Source of the DNA: Sisyra terminalis | Lineage: Eukaryota > Arthropoda > Insecta > Neuroptera > Sisyridae | Reading direction: 5' to 3' | Length of the DNA stretch: 64,000 bases | Assembly: GCA_958496175.1 (NCBI GenBank) | Contig: OY292275.1 | Location: 42,981,701 to 43,045,700 of the forward strand | Part shown: piece by piece, positions 12,555-23,770 of the stretch | How positions within the stretch are numbered: the stretch's first letter is position 1 | Layout of the letters: each line of letters starts with the position of its first letter | Notes under the pieces: model-generated | Databases searched by the model: none | What the model saw: only the letters and a program-made list of their open reading frames with translations | What the model was told of the DNA's origin: nothing | Position numbers and translations under genes: made by a program

Positions 12555-13084
12555 GTAAATTTTCCACATTGTCTTAATATTCATGTACGTAATAACAGAC
12601 TCAGATAATAGTTCCCTTTTCTGTCACTAATAACGCAAGTATTCAGCACGTACCTAAGGTATACCAATTTTTAAGATGTGACGCCGCCAGTAATGTTTAC
12701 AGAACTAATTTAAATTGAAACTTATGTAAGGTAACTAAGGTGACATAAGTTAATACTCCAGACACTTGTGGATACTTGTGGTAGCGCCATATCTTGACAC
12801 ATTTTCCATCGTGCAGAAGGTTAGAATTTAACAGTTTTATTAACAACAACACTTCCCGCGTTATGATTTAAACGAGTACTATACTCCGTAATGACAACAT
12901 TCAAAATTCATCTGAAAAACGTTCAGCTATTTAAATTTCAATTGTATATTAGTTCTGAGATTAAATCAAACTTTATTATTTGATTTGATTAATGGTTATT
13001 CTTACCAGCAGGTAATATACTCTGAATACTGACAAAATTCTAAAAATGAAACACTGAATTTAATTTTCAACCTATAAGTTAACA

Positions 13085-13400
13085 TACCCCTTCAAAGTAC
13101 TTTTTCCCCCTATCCACACATTTAGCCCGGCTTTTGTCCCTTCTGGGATTAATCCTAGTACGCTTTTTTTGTGATGTTCTTCAGTTCCTTCGTCGCATTT
13201 TCCTTAATCTTGGAAACAACCTTAATTTTTCTTTCTTTCAAAAGTTTTTGAGTTTGTGAAAAAAGAGGAAATCAAAGGTAGTGAATTCAGGTGAGTAGGG
13301 TAGGTGCAGAGGAACAGTGATCGAGTGTCTACCCAAAAAATTACGAGTTCTGAGAGTTGAATAGACTGGAGCCTTGTGATTTCCAAGTTCATGCCAATAT
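13085..13400 (-). pseudogene. Mariner transposase C-terminus, minus strand
   Basis: The reverse strand, with a few frameshifts, reads TLRTRNFLGRHSITVPLHLP, then YSPEFTTFDFLFFHKLK, then a KIKENATKELKNI-like stretch. This is the PPYSPDLAPCDFFLFPKLK region and following tail of mariner transposases; D in TTFDFLFF occupies the third catalytic position. The N-terminal two thirds are absent. The break abuts the oppositely oriented relic at 13405. Confidence 0.85.
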
Positions 13401-13404
13401 TCGT

Positions 13405-13660
13405 TGCTTCAGCCTAATAAACCATTAAAACTCCTCGTTTTTTAAACTTCCTCGTTTAATCACTCGAACACTATTCTTTCCAACCCACCCTTCTCACCTT
13501 ACCTCGCTCCTTCTGACTTTTTTTTCTTCCCTAAATTCAAATATCCTTTGAAGGAAAGAAAATTTTAGCTGATTTTCGAGATTATGGCAAATATAACGAA
13601 AAAGCTAAGGATATCAAAAATAAGCGTTCCAGTCTTCCCTTAATCGGTTTACTGCGATTA
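13405..13660 (+). pseudogene. Mariner transposase C-terminus, plus strand
   Basis: The plus strand reads, across frames, NPPFSPYLAPSDFFFFPKFK followed by YPLKE, again the catalytic C-terminal motif of mariner transposases, with SD as the third catalytic aspartate. The nucleotide sequence differs from the neighbouring minus-strand relic, so this is a different subfamily, not a simple inverted duplication. No TIR was found. Confidence 0.75.
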
Positions 13661-14642
13661 TTCTAATTTTAATTTTGACCTTTTGCTTTCTTTAGCAAAA
13701 TAGAAAAATTTGACCTGAAAACAAAAGTTAGTTGATTTTTTGTGTGTAAATAAATTAAAAGGGAATGCAAAGGAATAAAATAATTAGGGACGAAGCAAAG
13801 ACAATAAAAATAACTTGAGCTTTTTCCATTAAAATTTAATGAAAATTACAAATCAATAAATGTACCAAAAGCCTCAAAGCTCCTGTATTTGCTTGAAACT
13901 AAAAAGCGAAAAAACAGTAGAACAAGTAAACAAATGTTTTTTTTTCAAACTGCCCCACATATTAAATTAGCACTTTAATTATCCGATTTAATTTATAGTA
14001 TCTATCAACATTAGTTTTCAATTCATACAAAGTCACATTTGTGCTTTTTTTAATTTAATTAGTCCGCAGCGCCCCACAACGTTTTTATATAACTTTTATA
14101 CGAAAAAAGCACTACTCACCATTTCATATTACACCACCAAATAAATAAAGCATGAAACGAACTTTGCCTGCTGAATTATGAAATTAAACTCAAAATTAAT
14201 GAAATTTTTGCAAGCATATTTTTCTAATAAATTATATCGAAAAATGGGAGTTCATTTGAAAAGCGTATGTCGGCTTATAAATTCGCGCGTTAATTAATAA
14301 GCATATTTTTATTCGTTTATGTGTGTAATGTAATTGTAGGTATGGACGTTACGGTGAAATTATTTTCGTGTGTTTAGTTTTAAAAGTTGCGCTTAAAAAT
14401 GCAATGATGCGTTACAACTGTTTGGATTTGTTTTATTAATAAAATTTAATGTTTTCCATTTTTCTTTTTGAAAAATAAACCGTGAAATTTATATATTTGT
14501 TGAACAAGCGTATCGTATTTGAAAACCGGTATTTGGAATCAAAGTAATTTTTTTGACATGAGGCTATGAATTAGTGCCTTTTGTATCAATCATAAATATA
14601 TATATATGAATGCCTGGTAATTATTTAAAGTTTGAACCAAAC
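13661..14642. other. Unassigned AT-rich sequence
   Basis: No gene or repeat recognised. Apart from A/T homopolymers and a TATATATATA run near 14596, nothing stands out. Confidence 0.45.
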
Positions 14643-15300
14643 CAGTGGTTTTCAACCTTTGAAAATTATTTTTTATGACTTAATGTTGTTTCTAAAAAAA
14701 CTGTTTACTTTTAAATGTGAATTTCCATTGCCACCATCAGAACATACCACATTTTCCACCACTTGCTGTTTCTACTGTGTATAAAGTTCGGGTTAAATGT
14801 TTTTGGCTATAATTTTCTGTATCAAATTATCCTTATGAGTCTTTAAGAGGCATTTTCATGCAGTTGCTAATCGCTGGTTTTCAGCGCAAAATGTGATCAC
14901 ATAGCTTAAATGTAACATACGTGCCATCAGAAAAAAGTAGCGATAAAGCTAAATTTTGTAGAACTTTTTCGCCGAATTCTATCAGACATGTCATTCATGG
15001 CCTATTCAGCAGTCGATATTTTCTGTATCAATGCATTTATAAAAAGAGTGCAAAGTCGGTATATTTATTATCTACTCATAAGTTGAATATTTACTAACAA
15101 ATATTAATACTTATTACTTGCAATTATATACACATACCCATACATTAAAGCGGTTTTATCGATGCATTGGCATTCGATAGAAAGCCAATGCATATATTGC
15201 TCAAATTTTGGCACACATTGTACATTTTTATCATGTGACCACATTTATCGTTAAAAACCAGCGACTAGCGACAGCATTAAAATGCTCTATTATACTTCAT
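14643..15300. mobile_element. hAT-like fold-back repeat
   Basis: The left edge CAGTGGTTTTCAACCTTT is a common hAT-type terminus. Inside, 14841-14920 and 15217-15295 are inverted copies about 80 bp long. GCTGGTTTTCAGCG and ATGTGATCACAT on the left face CATGTGACCACAT and AAAAACCAGCGACTAGCG on the right. A perfect 10-bp hairpin (ATGCATTGGC / GCCAATGCAT) sits at 15162-15193. I could not find the matching right terminus, so the right boundary is the end of the arm. Confidence 0.6.
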
Positions 15301-15689
15301 CACAAGATAACTAAGCCTATCAGGTATCTCCTTTTCTGGCGTTTTTTAGGGGAATATCCTACCTTGAGTTGTGTTGCATTAGAACAATGGTTGATATTTT
15401 AAATTCCCTGTTTTAGCTGATCCTTCCTGCCGGAACCTTAATTCTTTTTTTGTCATTTTTAGATCTTATTCTGAAGTACATTTTTCTTTCTCTAATTCCT
15501 AGAGCCTCACTTGTGGGTTACTTTACGTTGCCTCCTAGAAAGAATATTACGTTACAGCATTGTTTCTAGTTGAACTATGCTTGCAACTATTTCCCATTCT
15601 GGACTGATATACATTAAATATGGTCTAACAAAACTTTTCTACAGTAAGGCTGCATTTTTGACTATTTGACTATTCGAAGAATTTATGTT

Positions 15690-16165
15690 TATGATGGGAT
15701 ATGCTTAACTAGCCTGGCATGCTATGTGTTCCCCATTATCTTCTACAGAATAGAAAAGTGAGCTTTATCCTTAATTTGGAGGACAAAATTAAAGAATTTG
15801 AAATTCAGGTGTAATACTGAATCCTGGAAATAGCTTGGAGAAATTACGTGCGATATAAAAAAGTACTAACAAAATAAACATCAAAAAACTTTTTTGATTT
15901 TTGAAAGAAACAGAAAATTACTGTACTTTGATCACGTCAGGAGTAACAAAAAATACTATCTGCTCCAACACATCACTCCAGAATCGAATTGAAAGGAGAA
16001 GAGTCTTAGAAAGAAAGAGGACATCTTGACTGACCAACCTTTGTAGGTGAATTGGCAAAAGCACACGAGGGCTCTTCTGCCCTATCTAAAACTACAATAA
16101 CCATGATGATCATCAATCTTCAGTGTTGAAGAGGTACTAGGAGATGAAGAAGAAGGCTGGTATAT
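15690..16165 (+). pseudogene. LINE reverse transcriptase C-terminus (3' relic)
   Basis: Frames shift, but the order is clear: CYVFPIIFYRIEK, a region resembling LEDKIKEFE, then YFDHVRSNKKYYLLQHI, then TTITMMIINLQC. These match the C-terminal tail of insect LINE endonuclease-reverse transcriptases (CYVFPVLLYG..., GHVMRNEKYELLQ..., KIxMMIANL). The fragment ends in GAAGAAGAAGG, a typical short 3' tail. At least four frameshifts or stops. The same tail occurs at 45685-45745, and a related domain at 30690-30880. Confidence 0.8.
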
Positions 16166-19100
16166 GCTAGTGTAATTTTTGATTTCTACATTTGAATACC
16201 TGTTTAGTTAGATACACTCTAAAATATTCCACAACCTCTGATTTCGGTTTCCATGATATCATTGTTTGTCCTACTAGTACCTATCAAGATAACGTTGGGC
16301 ATCTAAGGCTGAATATTTACCCCTTACATTTACTCGGATTTGCTGCAAGTTGCCATTTTTTCATTCGGCTAACTGTACAACAAAATTAGAATCTCTTGAG
16401 CTTTATTTCTAGTTTCGCCATTTTTTATGTCCTGCATCATTATTGCACTACCGTTAGTTAAGATAAATAGCTGTTTCTTTCTTCAAACGAAACTCACTCC
16501 TTAAAATTAGAGTGGAGAAATTTTTGAAATGATTTCTGCATTCCAGAATGTGGCAGTTAGGTACCCTTTGAACAAAAAATCGATGCTTCAAGCTGTAACA
16601 TTTGTGATCTTGTTTAGTAAAAAAAATCTAGTGACAGGTTAAACAGGAATTGGTTAATCGTCATTCTTATCCGCTTTGTTTCATTTAGCATTCAAGGAAG
16701 TAGGAATATTGATTGATGGACACGATATGAGAAGAAAATTTTTGGTCAGAAATATCAATAATACCACAACAACCTACTATTCTTTTCGGGATACTATTCT
16801 TTGGCGCATAATCTGGATGGTTTTTTGGCAGGTCACTAGTGTAGAAATTATACAGTGTTCGTCTCAGTAGAGCTTGTTTATATTATCTCAATATATTATT
16901 GCTCTAATGACCACCTGAAGTCTTCAATGCTTTTGAAATGATATCAGGATTTACGTGAAGTATTGAAGGATTAAATAATTTTCCAGCTTATGAATTAGTC
17001 CCTGATGCTGTACACGGTCAAATACCTGGAAAAAGACAATGAAGATAATAACGTTGTTCCTTCTTTTCGGGAATCCTTGATTTATTGGTATTTGGAGTGT
17101 GGGTGGGTGGTTAAAATATCATCTGTGTAACATTAACATAACGCTCGCCTGGAATGGTATTGTACTCATTAAGAAACGCAAGTTAAAACGAGAATAGTGC
17201 TATTTACAATCATGTGAAGGTTAAAATTACTATAGTATAAATTTTTTGAAAGGGTGGAAACTTCTGAAGATTGGAAACTTGTGGTTAAAGGGATGATTAG
17301 TTCAAATAACCAGAAATGGTTGACACAATGGTGCATATGATGGCGATGAGTATATCTTTTTAAATGTTAACACTAAAGTAAAAAGAGCTTTTCACAGTGG
17401 AAATTTTTAATTTGATTCAAGCTTTATGTTGCCTATTTTTCTTTAAACGAATCCTTATCTTACAAATCAGAGTGGAGATTTGTTTTCAAAAATGAATTTT
17501 GTAATTCAATATTCTGAAATGATAGCAATTCGATTTTATATTTTTAAAACAAATTGCACGTTAAATTATTTCTCGAACAGTTTCGATCGAATTTTCCAAT
17601 TTCAGCAGTTTGCTTAAGCGAAATGGAAGTCTAAATTTCCAAGTCAATTCAATAACATTTAAAGCTTATTGGTATATTATGTATCCACCTATATCCATAC
17701 ACATGCGATAAACATGTTATTGATCAAAAAGTTCGATATGAAATTTTCACAACGCAATGAAAGCTCGATTTGAAAATTATGATTTCGATCGTTTCTTAGA
17801 AAAACAAGTCAAATTTATTGCAACATAGAAATAACACAATGGCGCAATTTCATACACTATTTTCACATTAGAAAAATACACTCATGCTCAACGATATAAA
17901 TTTTCAAATCATACGACATAATTTACTTTTATCCAACGAAACGTTATCGTTATTTTATTCATCACTAAAAATAATATTTTTCCATAGTCGAATAGATGCA
18001 GCCAGGTTTTCGTCACTTGTGATTTACTTCTTACTAGGGCCTTATCTACCTTAAATTTATCTGTACAATATCCATGGCAATATTTATACTTGGAGTTACG
18101 CTCAAATATTGATAATATTAATTTACATAAACTTAACAATTCACACAGTTTATTTAAATTGTTTTCAAAACCACATTCAGATGTAAATTGGTTCAAGTTT
18201 CAGAATGTGAATCACATCCAAACTCTCTAAGAACTTTGAATAATAAATCATCGTTCTTAATTAAGTTTAAGAACAATGGTCATGGCTGAAACTTATGCAA
18301 GATGAAAAATTATAATAAACATGACTTAATTATTATTTATTTGCTCAAGCCTTACAGAAACGTAATTAATACCGTCCCTACAAATTGATTTATGGTTTAA
18401 TTTTTCAAACATTTACAACATCAGTATTTTTCTTGTTCTAAACTCGTTTTATACCTCACAAATTTGAAACTGATTTGGAAAAGTTAATTTGTATAGATAA
18501 AAAAAATTTGCTAAAGTTTATTTTTGATGGATCGCTTAAAAATTTGATGTTATTTATGGCTCTAATAAAAAAATTATAAACTCCAATTTCTAAACGTCTC
18601 TTCAATTCCGATATTTATAATTGTCTCTATAGAAAATTTAACTGATTTTTTTAAAAAATTAGTTGACAAAAAGGGGGCATGAAGGATCTCAACAGTGCTC
18701 TTTGTAGATTTATTGCTTCCTGGGTTTCTGGTTTCACGTATTGTAGGCCGAGAAACGGAACAAACTTTACCATCCGATAAACGGTGAAAATATATCGTTA
18801 TGGCTACAATTTACACCCCCCCCCCCCAGTTGTTCAAGCCAATATCTAATTAAAGCACATTATTAAAGCAAAATGGGAAACTTAATTTCACCCAGATTTA
18901 CCAAGCTAGGATTTTTCGTCTTTTTAAACTTTTAAGGGGAATAAGAAAAAGAATTTTGAAAAGTTCTTTAGTTTTTTAATGCAAATTTGTAGTGGGATTT
19001 ACGATTTTTGAAAAGGCACTTCCTTCTTTAAAATATTCTAATACATTGGAATGATTTGTTTTTTGCTGAATTTCAACTTAAGTATGGACTTATAGACCTT

Positions 19101-19931
19101 AAAACATTTGTTTTGGTCATATTTTTTTGATTATATTCCATTAGTTTTAAATGAAGAATAATGTCACTAAATAACAAAATTGACTTGACTTTTCATTGCT
19201 GAATTATAGGACATCTAGGGAAATTTGGAATCGTTTTGCCCATTTTATTTCAAATAAAATAATCGACCTGGCAAGTAAATAATCCATTTATTTGAATGCT
19301 TAACTTTTAGGTCCCCCATCTTTTATATTGTCAATTTTTGACAATATTTTTAACAGAATGAATTTTTGAGCGCCGTTTTATTTACTATTTAATCGCATTT
19401 GTTTTTAAACTAAAAAGGACCCCATACGGATTTAACTTGATCCTTAAAAATGTCGATCACTTTGGGAATAACCTTGGTTAACCACATTTTAATTGTGTTT
19501 GAAGGTTTTCACATATTATGAAAATTAGTTTTATATATAATCTGAAATATTGTGATTATCAAAATTTCAGAAGTGAAAATTAAGCATAATTTTCACAACA
19601 CCTGGGCAGGATTATTAGAAAGCTTTTATGCAATTCATCACCTCATCAGTGATCGAAAATTGTTTTTACATTTTTTTTTGTACCGTCTGTCTCTTGACAA
19701 TAATCGTAATGTGTCATACGTTCAACACTCGTGGGTTAGTTGTGTCCAATGAAACAACAGTACATTAACTAACAGTAAGAGACATCTCTACTAGGACACA
19801 AATCTATGTCCGAAAGTTCAAAAATATTCTGAATAGTCATCCAAACAAAACTATAAAAATATTCTTTTGATACATAATTGAATTTAAAATTGCGAATTTT
19901 AAAATTTACTTTTTGTTTCAAAATTGAAGCG
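16166..19931. other. Mostly unassigned AT-rich sequence
   Basis: No gene recognised. The segments 16476-16535 and 17439-17495 are weak direct repeats (CTTCAAACGAA and TTAGAGTGGAGA against CTTTAAACGAAT and TCAGAGTGGAGA). On the minus strand near 17035, TTGTCTTTTTCCAG is followed by GTATTT, a poor acceptor-donor pair. A C14 run lies at about 18815-18828. The minus-strand ORF at 17909-18196 looks like chance. Confidence 0.45.
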
Positions 19932-19939
19932 GTTTAGAA

Positions 19940-20166
19940 CAGTGGTTCTTCACCTTCTTGGAAGTTTTGACCACTACTAGTTTCGCATTTGCATTCGCTG
20001 AACTCTTCTTAATTAGAAAAATAAAATATGATTTTTTCAAATTCAAAACAAAGGTATTTGTACACAGATTACATGAATTGGGGATGAGTCTTAAACTCCC
20101 CCAAACCCGCGAGACTAACTTACTATACTCTTGGGAGTTCGATTGAACCCAGACTAAGAACTACTG
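19940..20166. mobile_element. hAT MITE (227 bp) with target duplication
   Basis: The left end CAGTGGTTCTTCACCTT and the right end AAGAACTACTG are inverted repeats of the hAT CAGTGGTTCT type. The flanking 8-mers GTTTAGAA (19932-19939) and ATCTAGAA (20167-20174) share six of eight bases and fit the nTCTAGAn target preferred by one hAT group. The ORF at 19958-20146 lies inside it and is not meaningful. Confidence 0.85.
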
Positions 20167-22290
20167 ATCTAGAACTTAAATTAATTGACAAAATTAATAG
20201 CAATTTAAAACAAAAATACTTTGTTTTGTGACGGTTCTTCTATATTTAAATTTTAGACAATGTTATTTGGCCATGTTTGCAAAATGAAAAAGATCCTAAT
20301 TTGTGATTTGTCGCCCAAATTTATAGTAAGGAGCTTACTTATGAAGAATAACGCCGAGTTTGGCAACCATGAACCAGGATTTAACGAATCGGAGCTAGAG
20401 CTAGAGCTGAATTTTGGAACCATAGAGCCGGAAGATTGTAAAATATCCCAAGATGGAGTGGAGCATCTCAAGATAGAATATCTCAAAAGTAAGAAACCAC
20501 TTATATTTATGTTGATTTTTGCTCCTAATAATCTTCGTGCATGTTAAATATATTGCACATTAGTTTCTAAAAAGTAATAATTTTTAACCTCTTCCATTTA
20601 GTTCAGTCTAAATGCCAAAAATGTATATTAAAATTGGTGATAACGGTGATAGTAACGACTTGAGATCAAAAAAAAATTGTAATAAGTTTAGACACGACTC
20701 TTTAGATGGAGTCGAAGTTAAATTAAACATTGACTCCAAAGCTAGAGCAGGAGTTATAACTTAAGAGCAATTGACTTCGCTTCATACTCTTTTTGCTATG
20801 CTTTAATTTCTTCTTCCCATTATTACAACTTATACAGCAATGATTGTTGTAATTGCATGCTTAGGTGGATTATATAATCGCAGACTTTGTCATCCCAAGC
20901 AGTGGAAGGCATTAAGTACTGATATTTGGCTACAAAAATTTTAAAATAAGCTTAAAAGCTCTAATTTGTAAAATAAGGAAATATTTATTTACTTGAGTAT
21001 TGCAACACTTGAGCTCATCACCTTGTGGGTAAATTACATTCTTCCTTCACACTTATGATAAACAATTGTGGCATAGATATATATTTTTTAATTTTTAACA
21101 ATGTAAAAAAAACCAAACAAGACAGAAACTAATTGAGGCCATTCTGTAGTCTGGACAGAGAAATTCTTCTAAGTATTTTCATTACTCAAGAATATAAGCT
21201 CTATATTTTTTTTTCGTTTCTATTATTTTTATGTCACGTAATAAATAAGCTCAACTTGAGCATTTAAATCACAAAATTATAAGGATTCTATTATATATCG
21301 TTGATAATCTCACATCGCCATTTACAAGGCGATAGCGTCTTTGTTTGCTTCACATTGAGCACTCGTCTTTTTTGCCTGATATTAATTCTAGTGTTAATCT
21401 TTATATCAAAGGATTACACATATCATGAACGATACAATTATAAACTGAAACTGATACGATATTCACATATGTACGTTTCCCATTCAGATTTGCAAGTTGT
21501 CTTTATAAGCAAAAGGTGCTTGTTAATTAATTATGCTTTTGAAATGACATAATCTATCTTTAAAGTTTCCCCATTATATGTAGATATCCCGAGCAACATG
21601 CTCTCATTTTATTATTTCTAAGTTTCCATGTAGAAGACATATAATGCATGTCGTAAAACAACGGGCAAGTTTAAACTTCAATAGAAAATCGATATTGTTT
21701 AAATAAATATTTTCACATAAACGTCGCTTGAACATTGAGTTGGTTTTCGGTGAAGGTGTTATATTTATCTTTGGTTTTATTTTGAGTTCTTGAATTTTCT
21801 AGTCAAAATGTTTCGTGAAGTTTATAAATGTATACAATGTACATAAATAAATTTGATAACACGTACCACACAGCATAGGTACAACAGTGAAATGAAAAAT
21901 ATTTCGAGAACTCTATTTTAAGTAAAATCCATGTTAAAGATTTCAGTGTGTGATATATTGAAGTTTTGCCATACGTACAACGTACGGTTTGCTTTTGACA
22001 GTAAATTATTTTACTTTGATGTGGAATTTGGATTATTTTTGTATTTTTTTTTAACAAGAAATTCCGAAAACTACATTTATTTCTGCCAGAAACTATGATT
22101 GAACGTGCGAGATTATTAGTGAAAACAATAGTTGTTTTTTTGTTAGGTATGCTTTTACAATATTTGTTTCAAACATTGGATTATTGTTAATGTTTCGTAT
22201 ATTGCAACTAAAATAAAAAATCAATCACTAAAGAATTATCATAACGTTATCATATTATAAATCCTCATAATAACCAAATATTTTTAACAC
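20167..22290. other. Unassigned sequence with a GAGCT-rich patch
   Basis: At 20385-20420 and 20695-20760 there are short GAGCTAGAGCTAGAGCTG and GGAGTCGAAGTT / GACTCCAAAGCTAGAG motifs, reminiscent of internal simple repeats of some DNA transposons. The 95-codon ORF at 20260-20547 (+) overlaps the first patch, and its acidic ELELEL stretch is a direct product of the repeat. Otherwise nothing is recognised. TTTTTTTGTTAG/GTATGC near 22144 is a weak acceptor-donor juxtaposition. Confidence 0.4.
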
Positions 22291-22292
22291 CA

Positions 22293-22495
22293 AAATGATG
22301 AAATTGACTTTGATGTTTTTTTTCAACAAGATGGTGAATTTGCCACACACCACGTGAAAATATTGACGAATTGCAAGGTTTATTCAATAATTTCGTGTAG
22401 AAGAAATGTAAATTACCCTGCAAAATTATGTGATTTAACACTATTCGACTTATTGAACGGGAAAATATCATTGTCGAAATATGTGACATAGAAAC
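22293..22495 (+). pseudogene. Mariner-superfamily transposase fragment
   Basis: One continuous plus frame reads NDEIDFDVFFQQDGEFATHH, followed by a diverged stretch and then KLCDLTLFDLLNGKIS, with a stop at 22489-22491. The FQQDG and CDLTLFDLL blocks correspond to W-FQQDGA and CDLTPLDYFLWG of a mariner/IS630-group transposase, and contain the second and third catalytic acidic positions. About 65 residues are retained without an internal stop, far short of a full enzyme. No TIR was located. Confidence 0.75.
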
Positions 22496-22609
22496 TGGAA
22501 GATATTGGATGATATGATAAAAATGTTAACATCGGATATTTGAGTGATATCATTTTTCATACATAAATGGTAATATTATATGGTAATTAATTGGGTCACA
22601 AGAAAATTT

Positions 22610-22915
22610 GATTTTTCGGTCGAAACCGGGAGCCTGAAACGAACCACTTTTTCTGTATAGTAAAAGTAGTACCGGACCTATCGCTACGAGCTCTGATGTC
22701 GTTTTATCTTCCGTTGGTAGGAGAAACTAACCGATATGATTTTTAAAAATGAGAGTGAGATAATAGCTATCATTACTAGCTAGTTTTGGTCAAACAATAA
22801 CTACTAGTGTCGGACCAAATTGGGTTTTGACCTAGTTTCGGCTTAAATTCGGTTTCGACTGTCGTCAAGCCGAAACTACGACCGAAACCGAAACTGAATT
22901 GGTGAGATGAAAATG
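22610..22915. repeat. TTTCGG/CCGAAA-rich repeat, copy 1
   Basis: Blocks of CGGTCGAAACCGGG, CGGTTTCGAC and CGACCGAAACCGAAACTGAA are arranged in both orientations over about 300 bp. Related motifs recur at 23595-23625 and 28885-28930. A TAGTGTCGGACCAAATT segment at about 22805 looks like a decayed hAT-type terminus. I read it as a non-autonomous DNA transposon relic; the superfamily is a guess. Confidence 0.55.
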
Positions 22916-23211
22916 TTGAGAAATTATTGTTTCACACTTATAATATTATAATATTACTTACACACTTATAATATTAGATTCTTTAATTATGAATACGGAT
23001 CTTATTATTATTAATCAGTTCATTAAAATTATTCTTTATGCATAATTGTAGCTTCATAAAGCAATTTAATTTTTTTTTTCAGTTTGAGAGAAAAGTTGAC
23101 TAGTTTCGAAGAAATTTTATTTTAAGATAAATGAAAATGTATTTTCTGCTCTGTATATTATGGATATTAGGTAAAAAGTGGCTTTATTTTGTAACTTTGT
23201 TTTTCAATTGT

Positions 23212-23357
23212 TATTTACCATTGCTACTGCTAAGGACTCTAGGGTTAATAAAAATTCATAAATTTATAAATATCAAAAATTTGCTCAATAAGAGTTTTGA
23301 ACCTAACACCAACCAGTTTTTGAGTGGCCACCTCGACCACTCGGCCACTAGTAGGCT
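23212..23357 (-). repeat. tRNA-derived SINE, copy 4
   Basis: The left end has the tail motif CTAAGGACTCTAGGGTTAAT. The right end has the complement of the tRNA-like head, ACCACTCGGCCACTAGTAGG. The tail is shortened compared with other copies. The A box (TAGTGGCCGAGTGG on the reverse strand) is among the best preserved in the window. Confidence 0.85.
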
Positions 23358-23559
23358 GCTTTTTTGTTTTATAACATTCGTTACTAATATCAAAAGGAAA
23401 TATCCGGTATATTTCTTTCAAATTAACCTTTTATTTTACGAAAAATATTTTTTTTTTTTGAAATTAGAAGCGTTACTAACCCAAATATCAGAGACTAAAT
23501 GATCAATAAATACCAATAGGATCATAAAATAAGGACTGACAAATTATTAATAAATATTT

Positions 23560-23770
23560 TCATACAAAAACATACAGAATATATTTGGAAGTTTCGACCG
23601 TAAAATCTAGTTTCGTTCAGAAACTTATGGTAATAGTATATAATATGGCAATAATATATTAATAAACCTTCAAAATAAAGTACCCCACTTGATTCTTAGA
23701 TGAATATTTAGTTTTACTTTGCATTTAATTCCTATACTTCATTTGGTCAACCCCTAATTTTTTTTTATTA
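23560..23770. repeat. Long inverted repeat, left arm
   Basis: About 200 bp matching the reverse complement of 28755-28960. Strong anchors are AACCTTCAAAATAAAGTAC, ACTTTGCATTTAATT and TTCATTTGGTCAACCCC. The outer part includes GGAAGTTTCGACCG, linking it to the TTTCGG repeat family at 22610. An insert of about 30 bp near 23625-23655 is absent from the right arm. The two arms may be the ends of one 5.4-kb element or two independent insertions. Confidence 0.85.

Noticed and set aside
17021..17045. Recursive splice site on the minus strand
   Set aside because: The acceptor is good (TTGTCTTTTTCCAG), but the donor side GTATTT is poor.
18815..18828. C14 homopolymer as a functional element
   Set aside because: An isolated simple run; likely a microsatellite or sequencing-sensitive site.
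20260..20547. 95-codon frame with acidic repeat
   Set aside because: The ELELEL segment comes from a GAGCTAGAGCTA nucleotide repeat, and the overlapping minus frame is also open.
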